Shown here in pieces: positions 44,601 to 55,723 of a stretch of DNA of 64,000 bases. This DNA comes from Megaustenia siamemsis (Eukaryota; Mollusca; Gastropoda; Stylommatophora; Ariophantidae): assembly GCA_032433765.1 (NCBI GenBank), contig JAVIAB010000092.1, forward strand, positions 68,934,995 through 68,998,994. The letters are read 5' to 3'. The notes beneath the pieces are model-generated. The model was not told the origin of the DNA. It did no database searches and saw nothing but the letters and a program-made list of their open reading frames with translations. Both the position numbers and the translations under genes were made by a program. Each line of letters starts with the position of its first letter. The stretch's first letter is position 1.

Positions 44601-45072
44601 CTGTCAGAGTCCCATGTTCGAGTGGCCATTCTTGTTGCCCTTCCATCATTCAAGCACAATAAATCGGCCGACACCAGTGCGTTTTCTAGGTCTTCTCCCT
44701 GCTTGTTGGTTATGACGTTACCCCACTGGTTTCCTCTAGCATTAAAGTCTCCCCAGAAAATGACGTTCTCTTCATCGAACTCGAAGAGATTCTGTCATTG
44801 TTGTGTGTTCACCTTCCCATTACAGGCGTACACATAAACAATCACGAACTGAACTGGGGTCTGCACCTTAACCGCATGTACTTGCAATTCTGCACTGTTC
44901 CACGCAGACATATCAACCTCAGCTGCCACCATAAAGTTACGCACAAGAATGGCCTGCCCAAGGTGTCGTCTATTGTAAAAACAATGAAAGTCAGAAGTAC
45001 TTACTGCCCTGTCACCAAGAAGAGTTTCTTGTAAAACCATTATATCGGCGCCGCACAGTAGCTTATCAAGAA
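41663..45072 (-). pseudogene. I-like LINE with endonuclease, RT and RNase H, 12-bp target duplication
   Basis: Target duplications GGATAAAACATT at 41651-41662 and 45073-45084. Reading 45072 to 41663: an endonuclease part (MVLQETLLGD, LGFHGSDHYPFVLL with the terminal SDH motif); a pre-RT region with TAPGPDGVQYDDI; RT finger and palm in broken frames (LLPLPKPNKDH, TMTFADDILVY with FADD); a thumb; RNase H (YTDxSVRRHQRSAWAF, MTMExMAVTKAFKWLESQDY, SDS, VTGHAGVRENERADRLA); a C-terminal tail and a (TCAATAA)n-like 3' tail. 5' truncated within the endonuclease, with at least six frame breaks. RNase H places it in the I group of LINEs rather than RTE. Confidence 0.92.
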
Positions 45073-45084
45073 GGATAAAACATT

Positions 45085-45718
45085 TGATTTGGAATTCTGA
45101 AAACCATTACTGCCTTCGCTATTCTGATTCTAATTTCTTTCTTCGTGCCTTCTTCTTGATCTATAAGCAGCATCAGAGATATACAACGTGATCTGCTTCT
45201 TCCATTACATTTCCTCCCAGATGTATTTTATTTCTGGGTGAATTTTATCATTCATTACTTTTGTCGTTTCTAGGATCTCAGGTCCTGTTTTTCTAGCATT
45301 ACTCACTGAATTTCTTTCTTATTTATTGTTTCCATTCTGGACCTTTAAAAATATTAAATTATTTTCTTTTTATTGCACCCCAATAGAGACAATTATTTTT
45401 ATTTTCGGAAAGTAAACCACTAAGTAACCACCAGTTTTCTAATAAGGGGGGGAAAAAAGGGAAAATACACTTGGATTTTTGCGCTTCACGTATTTGCAAC
45501 CAATTGTTGTAATTCAGGCCCTATGTGCTGCCGAGATGATATTGACTGCGAGATTGATCGATATCTTAGCAACGCCGTCAAGCTACAATCATCATCATCA
45601 TATCAACATTGGAAGTATTAGTATAACAGGCATAACCGCACAACCGCTGTTCATGTTTTACAGCAGTTTGGAGTATTGTGTTTTTGAGCTACATTCTACA
45701 TTGTGCTTTTGAATGTTT
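45085..45718. other. No gene seen
   Basis: AT-rich flank, probably including older LINE remnants on the minus strand (45100-45320). Confidence 0.35.
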
Positions 45719-46043
45719 TGCAATGGATTCTGGAATTTTAGACTTGGCGTAAGCAACATGTTGATTTTCATGAACAACAAAATAACATCATCATTCAACA
45801 CAACACATTTTAATTTTTAAGTGAATTTGTCTTGTTCTGTACCAGTGTAAAGTAAAATTAGTAAAGTACTTTACAGTAAAGTAAACTAAAGTCTCAGTCT
45901 AAATTTTTGTTTTACATTTTAATATTACAATAACATAATAATTAAAATAATAATAGCACTTTTTCTTCCTTACAAATTACTTTACTTTATTGCGATTACT
46001 ACTTTACTTTAAAAAAAAATGTAAAAACTAAACAAGTGTTATT
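45719..46043. repeat. 325-bp direct repeat, left copy (LINE target duplication)
   Basis: Identical by eye to 48889-49213 with constant spacing of 3170 bp. Starts TGCAATGGATTCTGG and ends AACAAGTGTTATT. Confidence 0.95.
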
Positions 46044-48888
46044 CTTCTTTCTTTTACCTTTTAGCTCCTGGTGGAGCATAGGTCTTCAACAAACACTTTC
46101 CAAGTCGTTCTGTTTTTTGCCATTCTTTTAAGATCATTCCATGTCTTCCCCATCATCTTCATCTCTGCTTCTATCTGTCTTCTCCAAGAATTCCTTGGTC
46201 TTCCTCTTTGTCTTTTCCCCTGGGGATTCCAAAAAAGGGCCTGTTGTGTAATACTCTCAGTTGGCTTCCGTAGTGTGTGTCCTATCCATCGTCTTCGCTG
46301 TATCTCTTTATCCACTGGTATTTGACCAGTACATTTCCATAATTCCACGTTAGTGACTTTGTCCTGCCATTTCCATCCCTTTATTCTGCGCAAGCATCCA
46401 TTAATGAAAGTCTGTACTTTCGTGATTGTCAATTTTGTCATTCTCCATGTTTCACAGCCATATAATAGGACCGACTTAACATTTGAGTTGAAAATTTTTA
46501 TTTTTGTATTTAGCCTAATTTCTTTGGATTTCCATATGTTTCCCAGTGCAATGAAAGCTCCTCTTGCTTTTGATATCCTTATTTTGGTATCATTTTCTGT
46601 TCCTCCCTCTTTATCTATATTACTGCCCAGATATATATAAGATTGTACGTCTAGTAGAGGTATTTCTCCTAGTTTTATATGGTTATTGCCAACTGTATTA
46701 ATTCTCATAATATTGGTCTTATCTCTATTAATCTTTAGTCCTAGCTGTTGTGATCTCTCATCTAATATACTCATTTTATCCTGCATCTGTTGATGGCTGT
46801 GTGATAGGAGAGCTATGTCATCAGCAAAGTCTAAATCATCAAGTTGTTTGGTCAGTGACCACTGGATCCCATTTCTGTTGTTTTGAGTTATTTTCATAAT
46901 CCAATCTATGGCCAGTAGAAAGAGAAATGGAGACAGGAGGCATCCTTGCCTTACTCCTGTTCTTATTTCAAATGCTTCTGTAAGCTGTCCTTCATGCACC
47001 ACACTACATTTTGTTCCTTCATACATTGTTTTTATCAGGTTAATAAACTTTATGGGGATTCCGTAATGACTCAGCAACTTCCAAAGCATTCTTCTGTCTA
47101 AACTATCAAATGCCTTTTCGTAATCTATGAATCCAATATATAGTGGGGATTTTAGTTCTAAACTTTGTTCAACTATTATACGTAGGGTAGTTATTTGATC
47201 AGCACATGATCTGTTCTTCCTAAAACCTGCTTGTTCATCTCTCAAGTGTTTCTCTATAGCCTCTTTTAGTCTCTCCAGAATGATTCTGCCTAATATTTTT
47301 CCTGGCACTGATAGTAGCATAATTCCCCTATAATTTGTGCACTCCTGTAAACTTCCTTTCTTTGGTAGTTTGATCATATAACCTTCTCTCCAGTCTTTAG
47401 GTATTTCTTCCCTCTCCCAAATTTTATCCAATAGATCCTGTAACATCTTGGTAGAGGTGTTAATATCTGCTTTGATGGCTTCCGAAGGAATTTCATCTGG
47501 TCCTGTGGCTTTACCATCTTTTAATAATTTGATGGCTTTCATTATTTCTTCTTTGCTTGGTTTTCCGCAGTTAACGTGTAACTCTTCTTCTGCTGGTAGT
47601 ATATCTGGAGGATTATTTGAGCCGGGTCTGTTCAAAAGTTCTTCAAAGTGTTCTTTCCATCTCTCCATTTGTTCCCTTATATTACTAAGCAGATTTCCTT
47701 TCTTGTCTTTGATAAAGGCGTTGATCTGTTTGTATTTTCCACCTAATTTCTTTGTGCTGTTGTACAGTTCTTTCATATTCCCTTTATTTGCTGCTTCTTC
47801 TGCCTCTTTAGCTAGTTCATCTATATATTTCCTCTTATCCCTTTTAATGCATCTTCTCACTTCTTTGTTCACCTCTGTGTAAGCTTCCTGTGTCTTGGCT
47901 TTATTACTTCTTGTTTTGCTTTTATTTATGTCTGCTTTCTTGTTCTTTCTTTCTTTAATTTTATCCAGGGTCTCTGCTGTCATCCATGCCTTATTCTGGC
48001 GTTCTCTTTTCCCCAGTGTTTCTTCGCATGTCTCTTTCCATATATTTTTTACCTGTTTCCAATGATCTTCTATATTTATTGTATTTTCTAGTTGTTGGAG
48101 GACTTGGTATTTGTTTGATATTGTGACTGCGAATTTATCTTTAATTCCTTGTTCTTTAAGAAACCCTACATTGAAATACTTTCTACCCTTATTCGTTGTA
48201 TTATACCTTTTTAATTTAATTTTAAGTTTGGCTAACAGAAGATGATGATCAGAAGCTATATCTGCCCCTCTATATACTTTTACATCCTGTAAGGATGACT
48301 TAAACTTATTATTAATACATATGTGATCAATTTGATTTTCCGTTCTATGATCTGGTGACACCCATGTAGCTTTGTGTATTCTTTTATGTTGGAATATTGT
48401 TCCTCCTAGGCTCATTTGATTAAGGGCGCAGAAATTCACAAATATCTCTCCATTCTCGTTTATATCTCCAAGTCCATGTTTTCCCATAATCTCTTCGAAG
48501 CCTCTGTTGTCTGATCCTACCTTAGCATTTAGGTCTCCCATCAAGATTATAATATCCTTGGCTCGTCTTGCATCCATCTGCCATTGTAGCTGTTTATAAA
48601 AATCATCTTTAACTGAGTCATCTTTATCGTTGGTTGGTGCATAGCATTGTATAATGTGTAATTTTATTTTGTTTTTGGTTGTTCTAAATGTTGCTCTCAC
48701 CAGTCTTGGTCCCACTGCCTCCCATTCTATTAGTGTCTTCTGTGCATTTTTTGATAGCATTATAGCTACCCCTTCGCTATGTTGTGCTCCTGGTTCCTGG
48801 TGTCCTGATGATAAAATCATCTCCCCTGTATTCAATTTTATTCTCTCTGCTCCCAGCCATCTTGTTTCACACATTCCCTGCAAATCCA
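46044..48888 (-). mobile_element. Young, nearly intact RTE-like LINE between 325-bp repeats
   Basis: 2845-bp insertion whose 5' end is exactly at the repeat boundary and whose 3' end is an AAAGAAAGAAG-type tail, like the (AAG)n of the 40639-41034 copy. A single open frame covers the whole insert. Confidence 0.92.
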
Positions 48889-48889
48889 T
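46061..48889 (-). CDS. LINE ORF2: APE-type endonuclease and reverse transcriptase, 942 codons
   Basis: Copies its own RNA into DNA at nicked target sites in the nucleus. The N-terminal endonuclease starts at GMCETRWLGAERIK and has IILMGDLNAKVGS, IDHICINNKFK and the terminal ASDHHLLLAKL motif. The linker is basic. The RT has GKATGPDEIPSEAIK, RNRSCADQ-like, YEKAFDSLDRRMLW (first Asp), RTGVRQGCLLSPFLF and DLDFADDIALLSHS (catalytic DD). The thumb has NSNVKSVLLYGCETW and the end has GKRQRGRPRNSWRRQIEAEM. No RNase H; layout and short-repeat 3' tail fit RTE. About 50 N-terminal residues of the endonuclease are missing because of 5' truncation; the apparent ATG is created at the insertion junction. 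So the frame is open, but endonuclease activity is doubtful. Confidence 0.93.
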   Translation of the reverse strand: MDLQGMCETRWLGAERIKLNTGEMILSSGHQEPGAQHSEGVAIMLSKNAQKTLIEWEAVGPRLVRATFRTTKNKIKLHIIQCYAPTNDKDDSVKDDFYKQLQWQMDARRAKDIIILMGDLNAKVGSDNRGFEEIMGKHGLGDINENGEIFVNFCALNQMSLGGTIFQHKRIHKATWVSPDHRTENQIDHICINNKFKSSLQDVKVYRGADIASDHHLLLAKLKIKLKRYNTTNKGRKYFNVGFLKEQGIKDKFAVTISNKYQVLQQLENTINIEDHWKQVKNIWKETCEETLGKRERQNKAWMTAETLDKIKERKNKKADINKSKTRSNKAKTQEAYTEVNKEVRRCIKRDKRKYIDELAKEAEEAANKGNMKELYNSTKKLGGKYKQINAFIKDKKGNLLSNIREQMERWKEHFEELLNRPGSNNPPDILPAEEELHVNCGKPSKEEIMKAIKLLKDGKATGPDEIPSEAIKADINTSTKMLQDLLDKIWEREEIPKDWREGYMIKLPKKGSLQECTNYRGIMLLSVPGKILGRIILERLKEAIEKHLRDEQAGFRKNRSCADQITTLRIIVEQSLELKSPLYIGFIDYEKAFDSLDRRMLWKLLSHYGIPIKFINLIKTMYEGTKCSVVHEGQLTEAFEIRTGVRQGCLLSPFLFLLAIDWIMKITQNNRNGIQWSLTKQLDDLDFADDIALLSHSHQQMQDKMSILDERSQQLGLKINRDKTNIMRINTVGNNHIKLGEIPLLDVQSYIYLGSNIDKEGGTENDTKIRISKARGAFIALGNIWKSKEIRLNTKIKIFNSNVKSVLLYGCETWRMTKLTITKVQTFINGCLRRIKGWKWQDKVTNVELWKCTGQIPVDKEIQRRRWIGHTLRKPTESITQQALFWNPQGKRQRGRPRNSWRRQIEAEMKMMGKTWNDLKRMAKNRTTWKVFVEDLCSTRS

Positions 48890-49213
48890 GCAATGGATTC
48901 TGGAATTTTAGACTTGGCGTAAGCAACATGTTGATTTTCATGAACAACAAAATAACATCATCATTCAACACAACACATTTTAATTTTTAAGTGAATTTGT
49001 CTTGTTCTGTACCAGTGTAAAGTAAAATTAGTAAAGTACTTTACAGTAAAGTAAACTAAAGTCTCAGTCTAAATTTTTGTTTTACATTTTAATATTACAA
49101 TAACATAATAATTAAAATAATAATAGCACTTTTTCTTCCTTACAAATTACTTTACTTTATTGCGATTACTACTTTACTTTAAAAAAAAATGTAAAAACTA
49201 AACAAGTGTTATT
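48889..49213. repeat. 325-bp direct repeat, right copy
   Basis: Partner of 45719-46043. AT-rich with many TTTACTTTA motifs. Confidence 0.95.
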
Positions 49214-49725
49214 AGCTTTTATTTATTTTTTTTTTTTTACTTTTTAGAATAGACAGATGTCTCTAAGACGAGACGTCTAATTTTAATTGTTTTATTTATT
49301 TGCTTTAATTTAAATAAATTATAATTTTATTATATAATATTAATATTATTATAATTATTTAATTATTTTTTTCAGTTTGTAAAGTTTATTAAAATATATA
49401 TGATAGCATAATAAAAAATAATAATCATCGTCCTTAGCTAAAGTTTATTATTGACTAATTTTCAATTCAATTCATCTGTGCCATGAGATGATGGCCCATA
49501 TATTAATAGTCACTACAGTCAGAAAATTATTCTCTTTTATTTTTAACTTGTTTAATTAAAAATCATGTTGCCTTGAACTAAATAACATTTATACACAAGA
49601 ATTAATTTTGTTGAGAACCCTGACTCTCTGACTTTTAATGAACTTATTTATAACAATGACAACATATTAATGAATATTTCATATTTATTGAAGGTGATAA
49701 TAATATATATCTGATTCTGATCTCC
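49214..49725. other. AT-rich, no gene seen
   Basis: Runs of A and T with no coding or repeat feature. Confidence 0.5.
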
Positions 49726-50096
49726 TTAACTCTTTCAGTACGGTAGTTTTTTGTCAATGCAACGGAGGAGATTTCAGAGACAAAATTTGTGATGGACCTT
49801 TTATGGTCTTAAAACATCAATCTACATGTTTTATATTTATCTAACACTTAACATATAATATATGAATTTTTAGATAATTGAACAAGGAATCTGATTTTAT
49901 CAATACCAAGATGATACAAAACATGTAAAAAGAAATATTGGAGATAAACGACCAACAAACAAAAAATTGAAACATCAAATTAAAACCACAATTGACTACT
50001 TACCATCATATAGATCTGGTCACAGTAATTCAATATGAATTATTTTGTAAAAAAAACAAATATCAATATGTCTCTAAGCAGCCATGAAAGTTTGGT

Positions 50097-50500
50097 TGAT
50101 GTCTATCTATCTATTGACCTTTCGAGCCGTAACCGGCCCATAGGGCGTAGACCAAGATACACCTTCTCCTATATGAATTTTTTGTTCTAGCAGTTTTCTT
50201 TTAAAGATATTTTATCAAATCTCGCCATCTGTCTCTGTTCTGTGCAAGCAGTTCTATCTCATTGAGGGAGCCGATTCCTGCTGCTCTTGCCTCTCTCATC
50301 AATGTTCTTCTCAGTGTCTCCCTGGGTCTTCCTCTTTTTCTTTTACCTGTTGTTTCCCATATGAGGGCTTGCTTTGCTATTCGATTATTATCTCTTCTCA
50401 TCACATGTCCAACGTATGACCATCGTCTTTTCTTTATTACTGAAGATATTAGTGGTTGATTGGCGATTTCTCTAATTTCCTCGTTTGCCTGTATCAGGTC
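50097..50500 (-). pseudogene. LINE 3' fragment inserted in the piggyBac
   Basis: The minus-strand frame 50201-50404 has MRRDNNRIAKQALIWETTGK, KRGRPRETLRRTL and a DRWRDLIKYL end, the C-terminus of a LINE ORF2. The 3' tail is a GATAGATAGA repeat (plus-strand TCTATCTATCTATT near 50103). Confidence 0.75.
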
Positions 50501-50793
50501 TACGTTTCATTAACAACATCGTTTTTACGATAGCGGCTTGTTAAACCTCTGATCAACGGTTCTATACCAAGCCGGAGAAAAATAATTCCTCCATTGGTTG
50601 ATGTAGCATAACAATAACTGATATTTTGTCATCCAGATTCACAACAAGTGACAAAAATGAAATTTCAACTTTTTTTGGGGGAAAAATCACTATGTACACA
50701 ATACAGAGATTTTTGTTTGACTACACACACAAAAATCACTATATACACAATATTTACACTTTTTTTCAATTACACAAAAAACACTTTCTCCAT

Positions 50794-52590
50794 TTATTGT
50801 CCGTGAAATGCCTTGAAGCATGCATTTGGATGATGTGGTTTAATTTGATATCCTGAACAGAAAAAATGAGTCCGTGCACGCTTTGTTGGATTTGAACAAT
50901 ATGTGCATTCACGGTCTCTTGCAGCATAATCCACAATGTGACGGTTTCCTCTGGATTTTGCGAGACAGCTTGCCTCTAGCTATCTTCCTGGAAGTTTCAT
51001 TTCTTGTTGAATGACAACGTGTTGTGTCAATTGACTCATCAACATTTTCTTATACTCTTTTAAAGAGACTCTTTTGTCGCTAGTGGCTCGGCATAAACAA
51101 AATAAAATGTACACATTTACCTGTGACACTTCCAACAGCCAGAAGAAAAATTTTTTTCCACCATTTAACAGTTTTGCGTTCAAAGACACAGTAATATGCC
51201 ACCTTCTGGTCTAGTTTGTCGCACCCATTCATATTTCTTTTGTAGAAATAAATCATTTCTGGCTTATTTACATCTTTTACTGCTTTTGTTTGCACTCTGG
51301 CATCAGAGGATACCATCACAACTTTTTTTTTTGCCTTTTTATCTCTGAATGCAACACAGAGCTTGGTTTTATCATTATGCATGTACCATTTCATTGCTCT
51401 GTGCTCCAGAGATAATGTTTTGGTTTCCTGTGGAAAGCCAACATGATGAACATTGACAGTCCCAGTATAGTACTGCTTCTTCAAAAGAAGGTGATCAATC
51501 AATTTTCGTATGTTGAAATAGCGATCAGCAAAAATTTTATGTCCTGTGCCAACATGCTCCAATAAAGTGTCGAAAACTTGTACAGCATGTCCACCATCTG
51601 TATCAGCCTCAGGATTGTAGGAAGTGTTTCTTCCAAAATAGGTTAGAATGTTGACAACATAACCCGTGGCAGCGTCGCATAGACCAAAGGTCTTGATCTG
51701 GTACTTGCTTGGCTTAGAGGCATTGAACAGCCATCTACCCTTATAGCCTGTGATCATCTCATCAATGCTAAGTTCCTGAAAAGGATAGAAGGCTTTTCGG
51801 AACTTGCAAAGGAGAAGATTCATGAATGGTTCTATTTTTTCTTTGCCTTCTGCCGCCTCATCACCACAGTGCAACATTGTGTGGTATATGTCCTGGAATC
51901 TTTCTCGATTGAAAGCATGGTGGATCCAAGGAATATACAATTCTGCTGATAGTGACCAATAGTCAGCAATAGAGGAAGCTTTGAATAAACCCATATATAT
52001 CAGCACTGCCAAGAACTTGTCAAGTTCAGGTCTTGTGATGTCTTGCCACCTTGCAAACACAGAGCGCTTGCGTGTAGGAGTGTTGATATCAGTTCTTTTC
52101 TTTGCAAAAGAATTGATGCTAGATAACAAAGTTTCACAAACTTCATCATCAAACAATGACCCTAAAAAAAATTCAATGCAGAGGAAGAATCTGTGAGGTG
52201 CTCAAGACTAACTCCAGGCTTTCGCAGTGGATGAAAGCAAAAGTTATTTTCAGTGTTGCCAGTTGTAATTTCTGACCACTCAGACTCAGCTGGGATGATA
52301 GGTCTAGATGAGCTAGGCCTGGCAGTTGGGCTAGATGTGGTTTTTTTGGTAGTTTTACCACTTCCCCTGCCCCTACCTCTACCTGCAGCTGCTTTTGGTT
52401 TTTTTGGTTCTGAAGGAATGTATTCCTCATCACTGTCAATATTCAACTTGAGACTTTCATTTTCCTCTACTAAAAAATTGATATCTGGATCACTGTCATC
52501 ACCATTGTTGTTATCAACATCAACACACTCTGAACTATCATCGGAATCATCAAGAAAAATTAACTGACAAGCTTCTTCAGCCATCATCAA
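50794..52590 (-). pseudogene. piggyBac transposase with three disruptions
   Basis: Cut-and-paste DDE transposase for TTAA sites. The N-terminal frame (52162-52590) is acidic, then basic and Ser-rich. An 8-base T run (plus-strand A run near 52165-52172) breaks the frame before the catalytic frame 51080-52156. That frame carries the DDE_Tnp_1_7 core: SIDEMITGYKGRW (Asp about 132 of this frame), KIFADRYFNIRKL (Asp about 211) and KRNMNGCDKLDQKVAYY (Asp about 313), so the DDD triad is present. A second frame change lies near 51150-51160 (T7 run). A TAG lies at about 50980. After it comes a C-terminal Cys-rich domain (CTYCSNPTK...C...HHPNAC), ending at 50794-50796. Probably recently inactivated, or intact if the run-length breaks are sequencing errors. 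Confidence 0.92.
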
Positions 52591-52871
52591 CTGACTTTTA
52601 GCATTTCAATCAGCTGATTTTTGTCTACAATTTTTTTTACAATAAACACTAAATCCAAATGAAAAAATCACACGTTAGAGTAAGTCTTTCAACTTTCCAG
52701 TTGGAACTCTCCAGTGAAGGAATCTATATAAAATAGTCAATCTAAAATATAGGAATACAGTTTGTTGACGGTTTACACGAAACAAATTATGTTTGGCGCA
52801 CCATACGGCTGATCGTACGCAATTGAAATGGATTTGGCGCACCATATGGCGGACCGTACGGAAAGAGTTAA

Positions 52872-53280
52872 TTTTGTATTAATATTTATCAAAAACAGAA
52901 AATATCATGAAACATCTTAGCAAACTAACTTGAATTATAATTTATTTATGCACCAACATTTATGTCTGCCATTTTCATTTTGTACTCTATTAGTACAAAT
53001 TTATGTTTATCATTGAATAAGATGTCTCAACTCCTGTTGAAAATATGGTTAATAAAAGACCATATCAAGTCCAGACGAGCCCAGAAATATCAAACAACTT
53101 ACAATTTTTTTTTTTAAAAGAAAGATGATATCTTCATTAATTGCCAAAAAAATGTCTTGGTGTATAAAAAAATATATGTGCATTTACACCATATTACCTA
53201 AATAACATTCGGTGTGGTGGGATTGATTATTTTTATTGCACAGCTACAATATAATTTTCTTTATAGTAATAGATTTTATT
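52872..53280. other. No gene seen
   Basis: AT-rich non-coding sequence. Confidence 0.45.
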
Positions 53281-53670
53281 TTATTTTTCTTTCTTTCCTT
53301 CCTCATATGCCTTTCAGCATCAAGGGGAGATATGGTATATATATTCACAGTTTCTTGCTCTTCTAATGGCCTCTTCTTCTGTTATACCTCCAATTGCTTC
53401 CAGTATTTGGTTTATTCACCATTTTCTTGGTCAGTCTCTTGGTCTGGTGTTCTCGTATTGTTTGTTGGTGACTCGTTGTGTTAGATTGAGTTCTTGTATT
53501 TTATCACGTGGCTGAACCACTTGATCTGTTGTTACTCTATGTATTCAATAGTTGGTTCTGTTTCTAGTCTTTTTTCTAACTCTTCATTTCTGATCTTATC
53601 TCTTGGGTTGTTTCCTGTCATCTGACACAATTTATTTCTATTGTGGTTATATAATTACTTTTTTGTCCAT
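53281..53670 (-). pseudogene. Very decayed LINE fragment
   Basis: Minus-strand phrases such as those around CTTGGTCAGTCTCTTGGTCT and GTGGCTGAACCACTTGAT recall the C-terminal part of LINE ORF2 copies here (GRPRxxW and WFSHV-like). No continuous frame. Confidence 0.35.
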
Positions 53671-54521
53671 CCTTTGACTTGTCCATTATTTGCGATGTTT
53701 TTTTTCAGCTTTTTTTTACTATACTAAGTGGCCAGTCCTATGCCCAACCTTCCGTAATCGTCTCTTAAAAATATGCTTGGTAGGGAACATCGCTACAATT
53801 ATTTACTCCCCTTTCAGGCCTCAGCAGTGCATGGGCGAATGGGACACCTTTGCCGTAACTTTTTTAATTCATAAAAAATGGACATTGGTTCAATTCCCAA
53901 TAACATCAAGGTTTTCTTTTTATTTAAAAAAAATGTTTGTTGTTTTAATCAGGAGTGAAATAAAAATTTAGGCCTGTACACAAAAAACAACAAAATGTCT
54001 GCACAAGACATGTGACCTTTATTCTCGGTTGCTCTAAACTCTCCTCCCTTCTAGTAAACCTCAGAAATGGAATAATGCCATAATAGATATTTGTTGTTTA
54101 AATGCATTGTATTGTTTATATAAACTTCTGTTGCAATAGAAAATTAACATTATTATTCAGAGAAATTATAAGGTTCCAGAAAGCATCACAAGAAATAATG
54201 TGCAGTGAACTCTATAAGAAAGGCAAAGAATAAATAGATAAAAGACAACCTAGTGGAGAACAGGGTGTTAAAGAAAAATAATATGCACCAGACTTTAGGA
54301 ACCTGCAAAGGATGGCCATAGACTGAAAAAAGTGGAGAGAATTTGTTGTTGTTTTCCAAGTGATTATAAAGCATATTGGTAACTGTCTTGTCAAGCGACA
54401 GATAAGGACAAGAGGAAGACCAAGAATATAATTTTGCTATCAGCCTAAACACATATACGCATTGTGCTTAGTGGTGTGTTTGTTTGTGTTGGCCTAAGAC
54501 TATGTTTTATTTTATTCACAG
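53671..54521. other. No gene seen (intron or upstream region of CFAP43)
   Basis: The exon preceding 54522, needed to supply the start codon, was not found. Confidence 0.4.
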
Positions 54522-54772
54522 CTGGTGTCAGGGCTATAATGGCTCAACTATATCATTTATCGAGGCTGATGTGTTATGTTATAATTGTGGTCGTAATGTA
54601 AAGACCATTTCTACAAGTGGTAAACATGGAGCATTTGCATTCAAAGGTGCTGCCATTGGTCCAGTCACTTTTCATAAGTTGAACAAACATATTGCAATTG
54701 CAGAATATACAGAGAATCCAAAGATATATATTTATGCCTATCCCACATATGCTGAGATATCTGTTTTGAATG
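54522..54772 (+). CDS. CFAP43: CFAP43 exon a
   Basis: Acceptor TTTTATTCACAG, donor GTAAGT. The first base completes a codon, then WCQGYNGSTIS through to YAEISVLN. This is the opening of the first WD40 propeller. Confidence 0.85.
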
Positions 54773-55674
54773 GTAAGTTTAGTATTTTATATGAAAATAA
54801 TGGTTACCTACAAGTTCTTACATATATCCCTCAACTTAATCCCATACTTTTATGATGTTGGTAATTTGTATCATCTTAAAACTATAATCTTGTATTATCA
54901 ATATACATAAAAAATAGATTATATGTAGTCAAAAATCAGAGCACAACTTAGGCAATCTTCAGCTGCCTGGGCAGAGTCAGTAACTCCCAACTGATCAAGA
55001 CTACATTTTATCTCTTAGTTTGACTCATTTAATAACAGTCTCATTAAAATTCAGACTTGGGGACTGTTTGGTCTTGATTCAAGACGCTGGTCTCAAGATT
55101 GGGAGGTTGTGAGTTCAAATCCCTTCTGCACTGGTAGGAATTTTTATTTATGATTTCTCTCTGTGGCAACCACCCTTGGTCTCAGCAGTGAGGCCTGGCT
55201 TGAAATAATATGAGTACCTCTGAAATCAGAATTATCTGCCTGTGTGGCAAAGAACCCCTGTGCATATGGTGGCCAGAGAAAAACGAATTAACAGGCAAAA
55301 TTCAGGTCCTAGACTCTAGGGACTTTGCCAGAGGTGAAAGCTGGCGAATGCAAAAAAAAAACAACAGAATACAAACTTGCAAACTAGGTGAGGATCACCA
55401 TAGTCCCTGTCATAGTGGGATCTTTTGATAAAGAAAACCCAGTATTGCAGTACCTCTGTGATGGACGAGATCCACCTACTCCAGTAAACCCAGGAAATCA
55501 AGAAAGACACACATCCTGCATCATGATATTACATGAACGTTGACTTGTTTAAAAAAAATGAAATAAAAAATAAAAACAAATGTTAGCCTGATCAATGAAT
55601 TTTTTTCTTCTGGAACAATATAATCTCATCCCATAAAACAAGAAATTCCTAAAGTGCCAGGTACGTGCAGCTCT

Positions 55675-55723
<49 letters not shown>

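Larger units (their letters stand above)
49726..52871 (-). mobile_element. piggyBac element bounded by TTAA
   Basis: TTAA at 49726-49729 and 52868-52871. Ends read TTAACTCTTTCAGTACGG (left) and, reversed from the right, TTAACTCTTTCCGTACGG. TTAA targets are diagnostic of piggyBac. Subterminal GGTGCGCCA-type repeats occur on the transposase 5' side. Contains the transposase pseudogene and a later LINE insertion at about 50097-50500. The MITE at 11024-11334 belongs to the same family. Confidence 0.95.

Noticed and set aside
47448..47882. 144-aa plus-strand ORF opposite the LINE
   Set aside because: Antisense shadow of the long LINE frame; Leu/Ser-rich, no signal for expression.
46044..49213. 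325-bp repeats as LTRs of an LTR retrotransposon
   Set aside because: The interior is a LINE ORF without gag, protease or integrase. The repeats lack TG...CA ends, primer-binding site and polypurine tract, and there is no short target duplication outside them.
54500..54880. CFAP43 exon a read as a stand-alone 123-aa gene
   Set aside because: The open frame runs from an intron through the acceptor and past the donor; splice sites and homology define only 54522-54772 as coding.
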